From Nautilus pompilius (taxonomy: Eukaryota > Mollusca > Cephalopoda > Nautilida > Nautilidae): a stretch of DNA of 64,000 nucleotides. A program made the position numbers and the translations under genes. Positions 12,532 through 25,977 of this stretch are shown one piece after another. Positions within the stretch are counted from its first letter, which is position 1, and every line of letters begins with the position of its first letter. The DNA lies in contig JACATO010001001.1 of the NCBI GenBank assembly GCA_018389105.1, positions 62,001-126,000 of the forward strand, written 5' to 3'. The notes under the pieces are model-generated. The model worked only from the letters and a program-made list of their open reading frames with translations. It did no database searches and was not told the DNA's origin.

Positions 12532-13732
12532 CAGCATTGGAAACAATAATGCAAACAAGGGAACATCTGGGTATCAAATGTGATAGAATCACATCCCACG
12601 TGTAAAAATACAATGCTCCGTAGTACAGTCGTGTGTTGATGTAGTACACTGTCGTTGGTAGTCAAGAGAGAAATCAAAAAGGGTCCCATCTGCAGGACTA
12701 TAAAAGTAAAGGAAGTGATAGCATTGTAGTGTCGTGAATACTATGGCTCCTGGGAAGGAAATACCACATGACAAGGGTATAGAAATCAAAGCATTAGCTA
12801 GTGAAAGCTGCTCCATGCAGCGGATTGTACCAGACTTCACATTTCAGGAGCTGTATGCAAGACTCCAAGGATACACGAAACCAGTGCTGTTGACAGTAGA
12901 CACGGTCAAAGAAGAAAGCTCAGTCTCTCCAAAAATGTTGTTAGTTAAGTTCCTCAGGATTTGTTCTCTACATGATAGATGACAAGCCAGAAGAAATTTT
13001 CTGAGTGATTCAGCTGCAAGTACAGGTGTTACCATTTCTTCAAGAACGGTAAAATACACATTAGTACGAAGCAATTTCAATGGATATGTAGCTGACCTAA
13101 ATCCTTTGCTAAGGGGATATCACCAAACAACAAGACCAAAATCAAACGGGGAGATGGTCAAATCTGGAAGGTACCATACAGATGAGTCCAATTTGAACCA
13201 TTTGCCAATGATTAACAAGTCTGTTAGAAGGCCGACCAGGGAGTGGTATAACAGTCGGCATACAACAGCTACAGTGAAGCATGGGTGGATCAATGCAAGT
13301 TTGAGGCTGTATATCAGCCAAGATGTCAGAGATTTGCATAAATTCATATTCTAACATGACAATGACCCCAAGCATACAATGTGATGAAAAATTATCTGGA
13401 CCAGAGGTGCTGGTGGAACACTCACAGAGCTGCCCTGGCCTGCAGTCCTGATATGAGCATCACTGAGGCTCTATGGAATTATACGGCTACTGACAAAGTA
13501 AAAGGCCAACCAAACACCTTGGATGAATTGTAAAGTGCTACTTGGAACATTCCAGAATCATACATTGATAACCTGTACAGGAAAATGAAAAAAAAAGGTG
13601 TCATGCTCTACATAAAGCAGGAGGGAGGCTCACATACCAAGTATTAATGCACTGTACAACATACTAATTTTGTTTGTGTGTAATAATGCATTGTGCATCA
13701 TACTGTGTTTACCATACTTATTTCCAATACTG
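12532..13732 (+). mobile_element. Tc1-like transposon with both ends
   Basis: The ends CAGCATTGGAAACAATAATG and, reverse-complemented, CAGTATTGGAAATAAGTATG match and are each flanked by TA, the Tc1 target. The internal plus-strand coding sequence starts at 12743 with MAPGKEIPHDKGIEIKALA and ends with PDMSITEALWNYTA, which corresponds to SPDLNPIEALWDY of active relatives. The 1.2-kb size fits a slightly deleted Tc1 element. Frames are broken in several places, so it cannot make a full transposase. A second, minus-strand copy of the same family is at 50612-51390. Confidence 0.85.
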
Positions 13733-14776
13733 TATCAAAATTAACCTCCTAATATCAATGCTATCAGGTATAGTGTTATACCAAAACATGCAGATGATCT
13801 TTGTTTTCTTTAGCTAATTATACCTTAATATATGCTGAACAATTTTCTAGAATTTTGTTTCGGCCAACTCTTGAATGCAGAATTCAATTGTTATCCACAA
13901 TAATTTTGGTCACTGGCCTTTCGTTTTCCTTGTCTAAAACTACTGCGTTTTTTCTGGACTGCTAGTACTTGAGCACGTGATATAATTGTCCGCTTCCTGG
14001 TACTGATCGCTGACCCCCAACTCGGAAAGATTTGTATGACAGCCATTTTGTTCGCAGCAGGCCCTGCAGTGTTGTGCAGCTACATTCATCTTGGAAAGGC
14101 AGGAAACTTCCAATAACCATCAACATTGAAAGATTTTATTCTTTTTTCTTTTTAAGAGTTTTTAGATGTTGTCAGTTCTCCCAATTTTTTCCAGGACTGG
14201 AAGGAGTTGTACTTTCTTTACCAGGATGAGATCTTGTAACACCAAACAGTCGGTGTATCTCATATCGCTAATTCTTGCTTGCTTAGAATGACACTAAACA
14301 GATGGTGATTGAGAGAGCACTATGTTGCAGCATTATCTACCTACCTTAATTGTATCTTTAATACACAAAAATATTTTCACTTCTAGTGACAACAATAGGA
14401 TGGAGAAAAACTTGCCATCCATCTACATCCATGCTTCCAGAATGAATACCCCAGTAACAAATTGTTTGTTTTCTTTGGCATTAAAAAGAAACCCACTAAT
14501 TCGTTTGTTTTTTTACTACAACCCAGTGATGGTTTTCTGCGATAATTAAGTAAAATGTCAAACTCCTCTAATGCGTGTAATTATCAAACAGGATAATGGA
14601 AAGAAGAAATATTTAAATAGCAATTATCAGCAGCAACTGAAATGAACTTTTATAATTAAAACTTTAATGATGTTTAAAAAAATATTTTCATTTAGCATTT
14701 CTAAATAACCATAGTGCTTCTTATAAAATAAAACAAAAAGAGAGAGAAATACACTGCAGCCCTGGTGTTGTCGTTA
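13733..14776. other. Intergenic DNA before the FLCN 3' end
   Basis: This 1-kb stretch lies between the Tc1 element and the folliculin poly(A) signal, in a tail-to-tail interval between the polycystin-1-like gene and FLCN. Short open frames occur but none has a recognisable protein family or splice context. I see nothing in it. Confidence 0.4.
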
Positions 14777-14782
14777 TTTATT
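14777..14782 (-). terminator. Candidate poly(A) signal of FLCN
   Basis: TTTATT on the plus strand is AATAAA on the minus strand, about 110 bases after the folliculin stop codon. It is the first such signal downstream of the gene, which would give a short 3' UTR. Confidence 0.55.
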
Positions 14783-14890
14783 TTTCATTAATTTCCTTTG
14801 GGATGGAACTATGTACAAAGAAACATCCAAGTGACAGCGAATTGGTTAAGAATCTGATCCAAATAATACAGCTTATGTGCCTCCATTACT

Positions 14891-17800
14891 TTAAGAAATA
14901 CTGTGATTAATAGAGGTGGACAGTATATGGTTTCGATACTGGATACTGAGTCCTGTCATCCAGAATTTCAGCAGCTGTTTATCTTCCTCTTTAGCTCTTA
15001 CAACTTGCAACAGTTTCTTGGTGTCATCATCTGACCGACTTCCACCTGCTTTTGTGAACTTGAAAAGAACCTTAACCTTACTGAAAGAAGAAAGCAAGTG
15101 TGTGATTGACTTTTAGGCAGTACTTTCAAAAATCCACAAAGTGTGTGCATTAATATTTACTGTTCAGAGACAACAAAGCGGGATTTAAAAGCATGCAATA
15201 CATGGTACCGTCACCAATCTTGCTGGCAACTACTTCAATTGGAATATTAACCCCAAAAATCTGACTGTTTAAGAAAAATAATAGAAAAACAACAACATTC
15301 ATTAAAAAGGGGATAATTAGTGTCTGCATTTTCAAACTGTCAAGTACTTGCAGCTTTTTATAAAACAATCTGACTTTGAATAAATTAGTTTTAACATATT
15401 AAATACAAATTTTATAACAATTTTCAGTTTCAGTTTAAAAAATTATATAACAGCAGTTTCAAAATAGGTAACTTTACTCAAAATAAATTATGCGCTGCTG
15501 AGATAAAAGTGTAAGGAACAGCTACCAAAGATAAAAACAAAGCAGCCTCAGTTCTATTATTAGAGTCCCTTGTTCTTCCACATTTCAAATCCACCGCCGT
15601 GCAGGTGTAGTGCCATTATTTTGGAAAGAGTTCAGTAAAACGTTCAAAGTTTTATGCATTTGGAAAATGCTGAATGGTTGGAATATTAGATTTGGCCAGT
15701 TTGTGTTCTAGACATTTGACAGAAGACCTGATGATTCTTCTGAAAAATAATCAAGATTTTATCTTCAGAACATTCTGCCACAAACTGTTCCGGCTGTCTA
15801 CAGTTTAAAATGCTTTGAGCCATTATTATAAACCGGTGAAAGATGTAAGTGGAATAATTCAGCGGTGATAGATTAATTGTCGGACTGGTTTACACTAAGT
15901 ATTTACCTCTGAGAGAAGGCCTCGTGTTAGCCATGACAACTTTCTGGCTCTCTGCAGCATCTAAACCATACTTTATCAAGCACACAACAAGCAGAATTTA
16001 CAGATTTGTTACAGTATTAAATACACATCAGTATAAATCTGCACAAATGTTGGTTGTATAATCTAATGATAATAATTTAAATTGGAGCTGCTTACTTCAT
16101 CCACTCCTCTTTTAAGCAAATAAGGCATCGTTCCACAACAGTGTAATTTAAACTTGCATTCCGCAGTGCCAGCTCCATCTGTGTTAGCACCAATGGAGCT
16201 AAAAAAACAAACCAAAAAGTCAATAAACACATCTTTATAGAATTTCATGTGAGGAATCATTACACCATATGGCACAAAACAGAATTTTCTTCCCAAAGCA
16301 TAATTAATGAGCGCCAACGTGAACTGAAATTACTAGTATGAGTTATTCCCCTTGTAAACTCTAATTTTGGATTTTTTTCTTTTTTTTAAGCAAAACCAAC
16401 ATCATAACTACTTGGGGTTTGGGATGACTTTCTTTCATACTTTGATCATTTTTGCTGTACTTATTTTTTTTCCTTATTGCAGTCCTATTTGAGACCAGAG
16501 CAGTTCTCCACTTACAACTAGCACACACAGCCATACCGAACAGGCAAAAACCTCTCTTGGTACCAGAGGTAAAAATACCACTAATGGTCACTCCACGGAC
16601 TTTTAGGGTTTTAATGTTAAAATTAAACTTAAATCATTTTAAAAAGATAAATATATCATGGTTCACTAATTTGAATCTTAATTTTAGCAAAATGATATTA
16701 GTATTGAATTCAAGCCATATGTATAACATAGATAATAATTTTTGTTTTTAAATCACTAGTCACAATGAAGCAGTGGTCTTTAACCCTTGACCAATGGTAC
16801 AGGGTCGAAAATCCCATCACTGCGCAGAGAGAAAGACCAAAACATTTTTTTCCTTTATGAAATGATAGATTTGCATGCAAAATTAAACTAAATCTACAAA
16901 AACAAAAATACCCAGAGACATCATATAACTCTGTTTTGATCTGGTAGAGGGTGGGCCGAAAGTCTGAAGCGATCTTTCCTGACCTCATGAATAGGTCTGG
17001 TTGGTTGGTTGGGTTCTATCAAAAACAAAGTTGGTATTAAACTATCACTATGACCACACAAAGGCCAAACGAGTAGGTGGAGAGGGCGTAGCCAGTGGCA
17101 GTGTCCTATGCTGACCACCACCTTTCACGCAACATCCTTCTTCACTTCCCTCACACCAGATGTATTTGGTGGCGAGTATTTCTTCTCATCACAGATCATC
17201 CAACACTCTCAAAATTTTCTGCAGGGTAAGTGCACATTTTCACACTATGCGAGGTATCACCCTGAGAGGTCAGGGTGTGTCTCATTCACGACGACTGGCA
17301 AGGTACTGAGCAGCGGGAAATTTTCCAGTGCCTGGTGGGCGACAGTGCTGACTTCCCAAGGCCTCTACTGTCTCCATAAAGTATCTTGGAATTTAAACAG
17401 AGGCAGGAAAAGTTAAATTGTCTTTGATGATGGCTGCTGTTTAAGGGTTAGATTACTTGTCACAAAAAAGCTACATCACTTTTAGCTGATCCCCTTTTTT
17501 GGTGAATTTGTTGAAAGGCAGTAAGAACTAATTTGCATTCAGCAGGCAGTATAACATTAATGTTTCCTTTGGAGCTGGATGAAGAAACTCTTAAAAGATT
17601 TACATTTTTAATGTAAATCAGGCTCTACTCAACAAGTGGTGACAATTTGTGGTGTTTGTCAACACCCACTTTAGTGTCCCCTATTCGTTTTCCAGGACCA
17701 CATTCCACTCATTGTTTCCAGTCCTGTGTCCCCTCTTTCCTGCTTGGCTAGTGTTCCAAGTGTCAGCCTGTATTAAGTTGGGTCCAATTAAGGAACAAGA

Positions 17801-20800
17801 CATCAACAACAACCACAATGCTGTACTTAAGCTGAAGAGAAAACCCTGACAATTCTTAAACAGTTTATAAGCAGCAGAAGTTAACGTAGTGCAGGTCGGA
17901 ACACCCAATAAGTTCTGCTGAGTTTCCAGCAACTTTGCAGTTTTAATTATCATTATTTACGGAGGATAGCTGGCCAGCATGCTTTACAACTTATCAGATT
18001 GGGGAGTTAGAGAGATACTGAATTTATTGAAATTCAATACCTAGCTTAAATGCCAGCTGATTAATTACCTTTGTCTGGTAGTGTTATCTGGCTGCTGATC
18101 TTAAATTCGTAACTGTTCAAATCATGCTTTTTCCCCTCTGGCTCAATAATGTCAATGAGGAGAAACATCTCTGAGTTAAGCGTGTGGTGCGACAGCTGCA
18201 CATGTGGTGCAAGACCCAAGAAATTACACTTCCATGATTCTTCGTAGCACTTGCTGTAAGGGATAATTTTGCAACAACCTTTTGGCAAAAGATCCTAAAA
18301 AAAAAACCAAAAAAAAAAAAAACCTTTTCTGGCCTGTTTTCAGTTGCCTCTCTTTGGATAATAAAAAAATCAAAACAAACAATTATGGTCAGTACAGTAA
18401 GATAGATCAGTAATTAACAAGAGATGATGTACAATTCAGTTATGCCATGGTTTCAAATATACACCGAATAAACAAACAAGATTAGATTTCAGTTAACTAA
18501 ATGGAATTTTCAAATGTGAAAATTAAACAACTTAAATGTCATAATTTCTTTAATTTAATATAATAAATTGTAGTGAAAAACCTGTATAGTAAAATAATAT
18601 TAATTTATTTAGCATAGATACTAAAAAGCACAATAAAAGAAATAATAAAAATATTCTGAAAATGCCAAAATAGTAAGTCATTGGCAATTAACTTCATGGA
18701 CAGACCCTATTTTTCTAAGAGTTATTATAAATAAAACTGTTATATATCTAACAGTATAAATTATACACAAATGTACACTTGAGGTTGTTTCACTACCCAA
18801 AACAGAGCAGAGTCGTGTCATATGGTGAACCTCGTGTAAGTGGAGATGTGGCATAACAAAGTTATTAAAACTTTAGTCAGCTCAGGCACATCACTTACCA
18901 TGGCTTTTCTCTACAACTGTGATAATGCTTACGCATGCTAATATTATTTAAGCACTAACAATAAAAATAAATAATTAACTAACCCTGACTCTTACTGTAT
19001 GTTATGTATATAAAGATTTCATACATTTTTAACCCTCAGCTACAAAAATGAAATACTGAAGCAAATTTCTACCCACCATTAAGACATCCAAAATAGATTT
19101 TACTAGTTGTTTGTATGCTCCTCTGACAATGATCTGATTTCCAATCACCACATGGTGGGCTACAGTATGAAAATTCAAATAACCCAATACCTGCAAATTA
19201 AGTAGAAAAGTTTTTGTTTTTTTTTATATTTAAAAGTTTTATATTTAGTAAAACAAAAGAAAGAAACTGCTATTGCTGACGACATCTCTATTGCTTATCC
19301 AGCACAAGTTCTACAATACTCGCAACCCACTGGTTGCCTGTGGTCAATACAATATTATTGTGAAGGATACAAAGTAGAACAGTTATTCAAGTAAATGACC
19401 AGGATTTTTAACATACACACACCAATTTCCTAGTCATATGATCTCCAAATTAAATTAAATTCTAGACACAAGATAAATATTTTTAATTTCTTCCATTAAA
19501 GATGAAGTGACAGTTCTATTGAAAATAATTTGCATCTTCACAAAAAAATGGCTTGACATTATTTTCCCAAACACACTGATAATGAAACTGTCTGTAAATG
19601 AAAGATGCAATTGCTCGAAAGTATTTTGTTCTGTATTCCACAAATGAGACAATGCGTAACAATTCTGATAATGGGTATTAATTCAATTTATATTAGTTTC
19701 AACTGTTACTTTTAAACCTACCTGCATCAGTTGTTGCAAAGTTTTGACCACTGGTACACTAGCATCTTCCATTTCTGTGCTCATAGCAGCCATTTGTAAA
19801 GATTCTTCAGTGTCATAGTTAGTTTTCCTTATGTACAGTTTTATAAACCCTTCTTCAGTCTCTATACAGAAAGCAAAAAAGTTGTATACTGCATAATAAT
19901 TTTATTGCTTATAATCTACTGATAAGATTATACAAATTACAATTCTTGAAAGGTAGTAATTTTTCTCCTCTCATTCATCATTATTAATTCAAGACATATA
20001 AAAGAACCAACATTTTTACTTTTATACCACTGGTTCATATGATAGTAAAGTTTCTACTTCCAATCAAGCAAAAGCATTTCCAACTACCAACAAATATTTA
20101 GAATTTTTGAGTTTCAATCATGCATTTAATTAACAGCATAGAAAACACTGGGCAGTTAAAGTTAAATTCTATGTAGTCACAGTCAAACAGAGAGAGATGC
20201 TATTGTAATGGAGGCTTGTACAGCATTATAGCAGCATCTATTGGTACAGTTTTAAAAACCAACTTAACTAATTTTATTCTAAGATACTTTTAAAAATAAT
20301 ATAGCTACAAATACTACAATTTAATAAAGACAAATTAGGTGGAAAACTATTTGGTAACCAACAATGGTGGCAATACTTCAGTACTTGCAAAAAAAAAAGA
20401 AGTTTTTTTCCCCCAAAAATACCAATAATTACAATTATTTTTTTAGCGTTAAATTTTAGAAATTAATCATCATATACAGGGTGTCCCAAAAAGATGTATA
20501 CACTTCCTTTCTATAACCTGGTAAACAAAGACACGTTGCTAGATTTCATAAGAATGGCTGTTTCTCATTTGGAGTTTGGTAGCTTTCTGTGGTGCACACG
20601 TTGCCCTACAACCCAACCAACAGGAAAGAATCTGGTGGTGAGATTTGGAAAGCATGGCAGGTATTCAACTGATCTATGTTGTCCCATCCACCTTCCAATA
20701 AAGTCTTCATACAAAAATACCTATACATTTTTTCCACACACCAAAAATGTGATGTCAGGGTTTGCTGTTGTACTGTTACCCGTGAGCTTCCAAGGAGACA

Positions 20801-23800
20801 AAAATGCCTTTGTATGGTAGTATACAAATGTATGCAGACATTTTTTGGAACACCTTGTGTGTGTGTGTGTGTGTGTGCGTGCGCACGCGTGTGTGCGTGT
20901 GTGTTATTTTACATGTTTTGTATGAAACATTTTTCAGTTACACTCATCCCCCGCATAACAAAGGGGTTAAGTTCCTATAAAACCCTTCATTGTGTAAATA
21001 TTCATTTTGCAGGAGCGGTTCCTAATGCCAAGATGGACTCTGGGTGATCAGGGGCATTAGTGACATTCAACAAAACCTTATTAGCAAATTTTTCTTCTTT
21101 TTGTATTGCTCAATTGCATTTCCAACACATTCCTTCATATAATCGTAACATACTTCCTGTCATCCAAGCCTTTTTATGAAACTTGTAGTAAACTGGAAGT
21201 CATTTCTTTGATAAGTCTCTCGGTGCCCTAGGGTTTTTGGAGTGGTAGATAAGACATGGTTTTAACTTACATTCGCCACTTGTACTGTCCACAAGAACAA
21301 GTGTTAAACGATCCTTTGCTGCTCTAAATCCTGGGGCAGACTTCTTGGTCCGGGATACGAAAGTATGTTCCAGTAATCTCTTCCAATTAAGTCCAGTCTC
21401 ATCAAGATTAAACACTTGTTCTGGTGAATAGCCACCATCCTTTATAATTTTTTTCAGCTCATCAGGATACCATTTGGCAGCATGAATATCTGCACTGGTA
21501 GCTTCTCCAGTCATCTTTATTGAATGCAAATTATAGCGTTTGTGAAAATGATCTCACCCACCATTGCTAGCAACGTTTCAGCAGACTGCTTGTGCCCTGT
21601 AGACGTTGATGCTTCCACCTCTTGCCCACCCATTGCTGCTGCTTAAGATCCTCCCATATAACACGTGCCTTCTTGATTGATTCTGAAGTTGAGAGGACAA
21701 TAGCAGGCATTTTGATCCTTGATCAGTGTTCAATATCTTCTCCATTTCCTCTATTATCCAATCTATGTCTCGTGATGTTATGCCATGAACCAATAGTCAA
21801 CAAAGTTTGTGCTATCATGTTCACCGATTCTTTGTTTTTCATGATGGTGGTGATGGTTGAGTCCACCATGCCAAATGCCTGGGCAAAAACAGATGTATTC
21901 TCTCTTCTTTCTTTCCTTTTCACTGGGACGGACGTCGAACTTGATGCTGGGCATTTGGATAACATATTTATTGGATGGGGGTTGCAAAACTTTGTAAGGC
22001 TGCTTAGCTATGGGAGATAATGCATGTAGAACAAAGATACCACGTAAATTGATGCTCAGAGACCCTGTTGCCCACAGAGACGTGAGCAAGATTTAAAATG
22101 TGTCGATTCCACCTTCCCTACCCTTCGTTGTAGCAAAAATTCTTCATTAAGCAGCAAATTAAATTAAATAATACCCTCTCTTGTAGTGAAGATTCATTAA
22201 GCGTGGGATGAGTGTATTTTTTTTCTTTTAATTTTTATTCACTAAAGTGAAAAAAAAGACACTTGAGATTTTTCTGTGCTGTCAGTTCTCACTGATTCAC
22301 CTTGCAATTCTAATGGCTTTGATTAAACTAAGAAAAGACACTATGGCCTCTTCCACTATATACCTATGCAGCTTGTTCCAGTAGTCTCGTTTACTGTCAG
22401 GACAGTCAAAAGAAAATGTCCATAAAGCTGGTGTTCACAAAAGTCAAACTTGCCTACCCTCTTGTCTTTCTATATCCAAGATGGTGTCTTCTGTTGGTGG
22501 GGCTTCCAAAAATGTCTCAGTGATTTTATTTCCACAGGCCTTCAAAATCCACACAAAGCAGACATGGAGCATTTTAAAAACGTTTTTATCATCAGTGAGT
22601 TCTATGAGAGACCGTGCAGGCTTGTTTCCACCTCTCTGCAGCCTGAAGTTGGCTGGATTTATGCTCTCCCTGTAGGCTCTCTGTGGACACTTGGCTTGTT
22701 CTTCGTTGTAGACTTTCTCAGCTTTTACCTGCAGTTTCTTAATCACAGTCTGCAGGTTGGGGACAAGGAACATCCAGGAATTCAACAAGTAAATCTTATC
22801 CTTCATCACGATGATGATACTGTACCACCTCTTGAAGCCTCTGGCTTGGCTGTCCTTGATGTAGAATGTGTAACTGAGAACATGCCCATGTTTCTCATCA
22901 CCAAAGAAAATGGGGCCTTCTCTCCCAGGACAAACCTTTCCAAAATTAATATTACAAGACTAATTAATCAGTACATATACAGGTGCATCTAAAAAAATTA
23001 GAATATTATGGAAGAGTTCATTTCTTTCTGCAATTTAATTCAAACAGTAAAATATTTCAAGCCTTTTTTTGTTTTAAATTTGATGATTACGGCTTACAAC
23101 TCATGAAAATCAAAAATCCACTTTCTCAAAACATTAGAATATTTCATAAGATCAATAAAAAAAAGGATTTATAATATAGAAATGTCGAACTTCTGAAAAG
23201 TATGTTCATTTATGCACTCAATATTTGGTCAAGGCTCCTTTTGCATGAATCAATGCGGCGTGGCATGGAGGCAATTAGCCTGTGGCACTGCTGAGGTGTT
23301 ATGGAAGTTCAGGTTGCTTTGATAGCAGCCTTCAGCTTGTCTGTATTGTTGGGTCTGGTGTCTCTCATCTTCCTCTTGACAATACCCCATAGAGAATCTA
23401 TGAGGTTCAGGTCAGGCGAGTCGGCTGGCCGGCCAATCAAGCACAGTAATACCATGGTCAGCAAACCAGTTATTAGTAGTTTTGGCACTGTGGGCAGGTG
23501 CCAAGTCCTGAAAGGAAATCAGCATCTCCATAAAGCTTGTCAGCAGACGGAAGCATGAAGTGCTCTAAAATCTCCTGGTAGATGGTTGCATTGACTTTGG
23601 ACTTGATAAAACACACTGGACCAACACCAGCAGATGACATAGCACCCAAAATCATCACTGACTGTGGAAACTTCACACTGGACTTCGAGCAACTCGGATT
23701 CTGTGCCTCTCCACTCTTCCTCCAGACTGTGAGACCTTGATTTCCAAATGAAATGCAAAATTTACTTTAATCTGAAAAGAGGACTTTGGACCACTGAGCA

Positions 23801-25886
23801 ACGGTCCAGTTCTTTTCCTCCTTAGCCCAGGTAAGACGCTTCTGACGTTGTCTCTGGTTCAGGAGTGGCTTGACACAAGGAATGCGACACTTGTAGCCCA
23901 TTTCCTGGACACGTCTGTGTGTGGTGGCTCTCGATGCACAGACTCCAGCCCCAGTCCACTCCTTGTGAATCTCCCCCAAGTTCTTGAATCGGCTTTGATT
24001 GACAATCCTCTCAAGGCTGCGGTCATCCCTCTCGCTTGTGCACCTTTTCCTACCACACTTTTCCCTTCCAGTCAACTTTCCATGAATATGCTTTGATACA
24101 GCACTCTGCGAACAGCCAGCCCCTTCAGCAATGACCTTCTGTGGCTTACCCTCCTTGTGGAGGGTGTCAATGAGTGTCTTCTGGATAACTGTCAAGTCAG
24201 CAGTCTTCCCCATGATTGTGGTTGTATGTACTGAACCAGACCGAGAGATTCGTGGTATTTATACAGCATAGATAGTGATTTACTCAAACTCGAAATAGAA
24301 TATTCTAATATTTTGAGATACTTTTTTAGCTGTAGGCCGTAATTATCAAAATTAAAATTAAAAAATGCTTGAAACATTTTAATTTACCTGTAATGAATCT
24401 AGAATATATACAACTTTCACTTTCTGAAATAACTGACAAAAAATATTGAACTCTTCCACGATATTCTAATTTTTTGAGATGCACTGTATACTTGATTTTC
24501 AAATAAACAATGCACATCATATTTATGGTCACCTAAAACAATTTTACTTTAAAAAAGAAATTTTCTGTTAATAACTAAGTATCTTTTATTTTTAAAATTT
24601 TGTTTTTACTTGTATTATATATAAAAATAAAGTCTTGCCACTTATATGCTATTCAGTGTACACACACATATAATACCCATGTAATAATTAAACTAAGTGA
24701 AATGCTTGTTATTCACATGTACTTTTCATAAATGTTTACAAATACTATTTCTTATAAAATAAGAATATCAAAATTAATTTTAAAATATATTGTTATTTTT
24801 AATTCAAAGGTGACTCCCAAAATAAGAGATGAATTTAAAATGTGGTGTTACCTTAAATATATTACATCTCTCATTAGATTTTCTTGTGATTTCCAAATTT
24901 AACTTACCTCACAACTTAGACTTCTCAAACATGCCTGTCGAACCATACTGAACACTTGTGGATGATGAGGATGCTGACTGCTAACATAGCTTATAGGGCC
25001 TTCATCATCATGGCTAACAAATCCATTTTTCACTGAGTAACAACCCTGCACATAAGAAAATTAGCTTGTTCCACTGAGAGAATTCCATTTTTATTTGCCC
25101 TGCTGTTACATTTCCAAACAGTGCAGCCAGAAAACCCACCTAACAAATGTTGATAATTGCTAAATTACTTAGCCACTGTCTTAGAAATACATTTGTTCAG
25201 TATACAGGTTTTAAAAAAAGTAGATGTGCAAGATTATTTTTCTCACCTGCCTTAAAATTCAATTCGAAATGTTCTCAAACATTTGAAAATATTTACAAAA
25301 CTACAAACATTTTTTATATCCTGCATCAGACCAAAATTGTCCTTGGATTTGATAAAGTAAATATGATCATACCATTGTCATATGACTCTCTGAAATTATT
25401 TCTCCAAAAATTGCATGAAAGAAACTTATCACATTTAGTGACTAAATAAAGCATATTTCTTACAAAAAAAATCTTACATATTATACAAGATATGTTCATC
25501 GTGTTGTTTTCATCTAATATCAACATGCTAGAACTTTTACAACAGTTCTGTGACAGGGTTACTTAACTGAGGAGTCAGTTTAACTCAAGTCATCCTCACA
25601 AAGTGGAAACATTACATACTTCTCTGTTGGGTATGTAACAATTTAATAAAGCTTTTATTACCTCACAGACATCGGTCTTCAAGTTGGAAGCTGACTGGCT
25701 ATCGTCAGAAGATACAGAACCCCTATGAGACATCTTTGAACGTGCAACACCAGCAATATCTGACAAAGCATCCTCCTCTGTTTCAGCCAATATCCTAGAC
25801 TCTTGAGGATGGAATGGCTGGGTGCAAAAGACTATCCGAGGACCATGCAACTCACAGAAGTGGCAAACAGCTATAATGGCATTCAT
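14891..25886 (-). CDS. FLCN: Folliculin (FLCN), eight coding exons
   Basis: Exons in transcript order are 25886-25662, 25045-24908, 22935-22458, 19861-19722, 19190-19077, 18294-18069, 16198-16096 and 15080-14891. All phases agree and give 537 residues, against 579 in human. The protein opens [20 protein letters not shown], as in all folliculins. The longin domain follows, with [14 protein letters not shown] and [11 protein letters not shown]; its arginine at about residue 157 corresponds to human Arg164, the GAP arginine finger. The C-terminal DENN region has [31 protein letters not shown] and [10 protein letters not shown]. The family acts with FNIP proteins as a GAP for RagC/D on lysosomes and so governs mTORC1 and TFEB/TFE3. 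A Tc1 element sits 44 bases from the acceptor of the third coding exon, a Tigger element sits in the next intron, and a pogo element lies upstream of the first coding exon. Confidence 0.95.
20477..20857. mobile_element. MITE with mariner-like terminal repeats
   Basis: The left end CAGGGTGTCCCAAAAAGATG and the reverse complement of the right end, CAAGGTGTTCCAAAAAATG, form imperfect terminal repeats of about 28 bp, and TA precedes the left end. The 380-bp body has no recognisable transposase, so this is a non-autonomous element. Its right edge runs straight into a GT repeat. It lies in the FLCN intron between exons 22935-22458 and 19861-19722. Confidence 0.7.
20857..20904. repeat. (GT)n microsatellite with CG interruptions
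   Basis: About 48 bases of alternating purine and pyrimidine, mostly GT with GCGCACGCG in the middle. It follows the right end of the MITE directly. Such tracts can adopt left-handed DNA and are usually length-polymorphic. Confidence 0.9.
20935..22216 (-). mobile_element. Tigger (pogo-type) transposon
   Basis: Ends CAGTTACACTCATCCCCCGC and, reverse-complemented, TACACTCATCCCACGC are the short terminal repeats expected of Tigger elements. The minus-strand coding pieces start near 21965 with [20 protein letters not shown], followed by a helix-turn-helix part. They end with the DDE core at 21529-21200, which includes [26 protein letters not shown] and [13 protein letters not shown]. At about 1.3 kb it is shorter than a full Tigger and the C-terminal third of the transposase is missing. 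Frames are broken. It lies in an FLCN intron, in the same orientation as the gene. Confidence 0.85.
22980..24486 (-). mobile_element. Tc1 transposon, nearly full length
   Basis: The element is 1507 bp, flanked by TA on both sides, with terminal repeats of at least 40 bp (left end CAGGTGCATCTAAAAAAATT). The minus-strand transposase starts at 24213 with [18 protein letters not shown]. It carries the paired DNA-binding domains ([20 protein letters not shown]), [13 protein letters not shown] with the first catalytic Asp, a [16 protein letters not shown] second block after a frame change, and [12 protein letters not shown]. One to three frame breaks make it inactive, but it is the best-kept element here and so probably the youngest. 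It sits in the FLCN intron between the second and third coding exons. Transposases of this subgroup are, to my knowledge, common in fishes and lampreys. Confidence 0.92.
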
Positions 25887-25897
25887 GTCTGATTCAT
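25883..25897 (-). promoter_or_regulatory. Upstream mini-ORF overlapping the FLCN start codon
   Basis: Downstream of the splice acceptor (exon starts at 25902) the first ATG is at 25897. It encodes only Met-Asn-Gln-Thr before TGA, and that TGA overlaps the FLCN ATG at 25886 in the form ATGA. Ribosomes starting at the first ATG would have to re-initiate at the overlapping main start. This could dampen or condition folliculin synthesis; it is inferred from sequence only. Confidence 0.5.
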
Positions 25898-25977
25898 TTT
25901 AACTGAATAAATAAAATAATAAGTTTAAGTATGGATCTTCAAAAGATTAAAGAAGACCACAACAATAATAAACATAG

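Noticed and set aside
15181-15295. Possible extra FLCN exon (open minus-strand frame after an AACAG acceptor)
   Set aside because: Exons 16198-16096 and 15080-14891 already join in phase and match the family without a gap; this stretch has no folliculin similarity.
16774-17450. Possible TTAA-type element starting TTAACCCTTGACCA
   Set aside because: The other end (TTTAAGGGTTAG) does not form a convincing terminal repeat with it, and no second copy was seen.
20494-20820. 108-codon plus-strand open frame
   Set aside because: It lies inside a MITE with mariner-like ends and resembles no transposase; chance frame.
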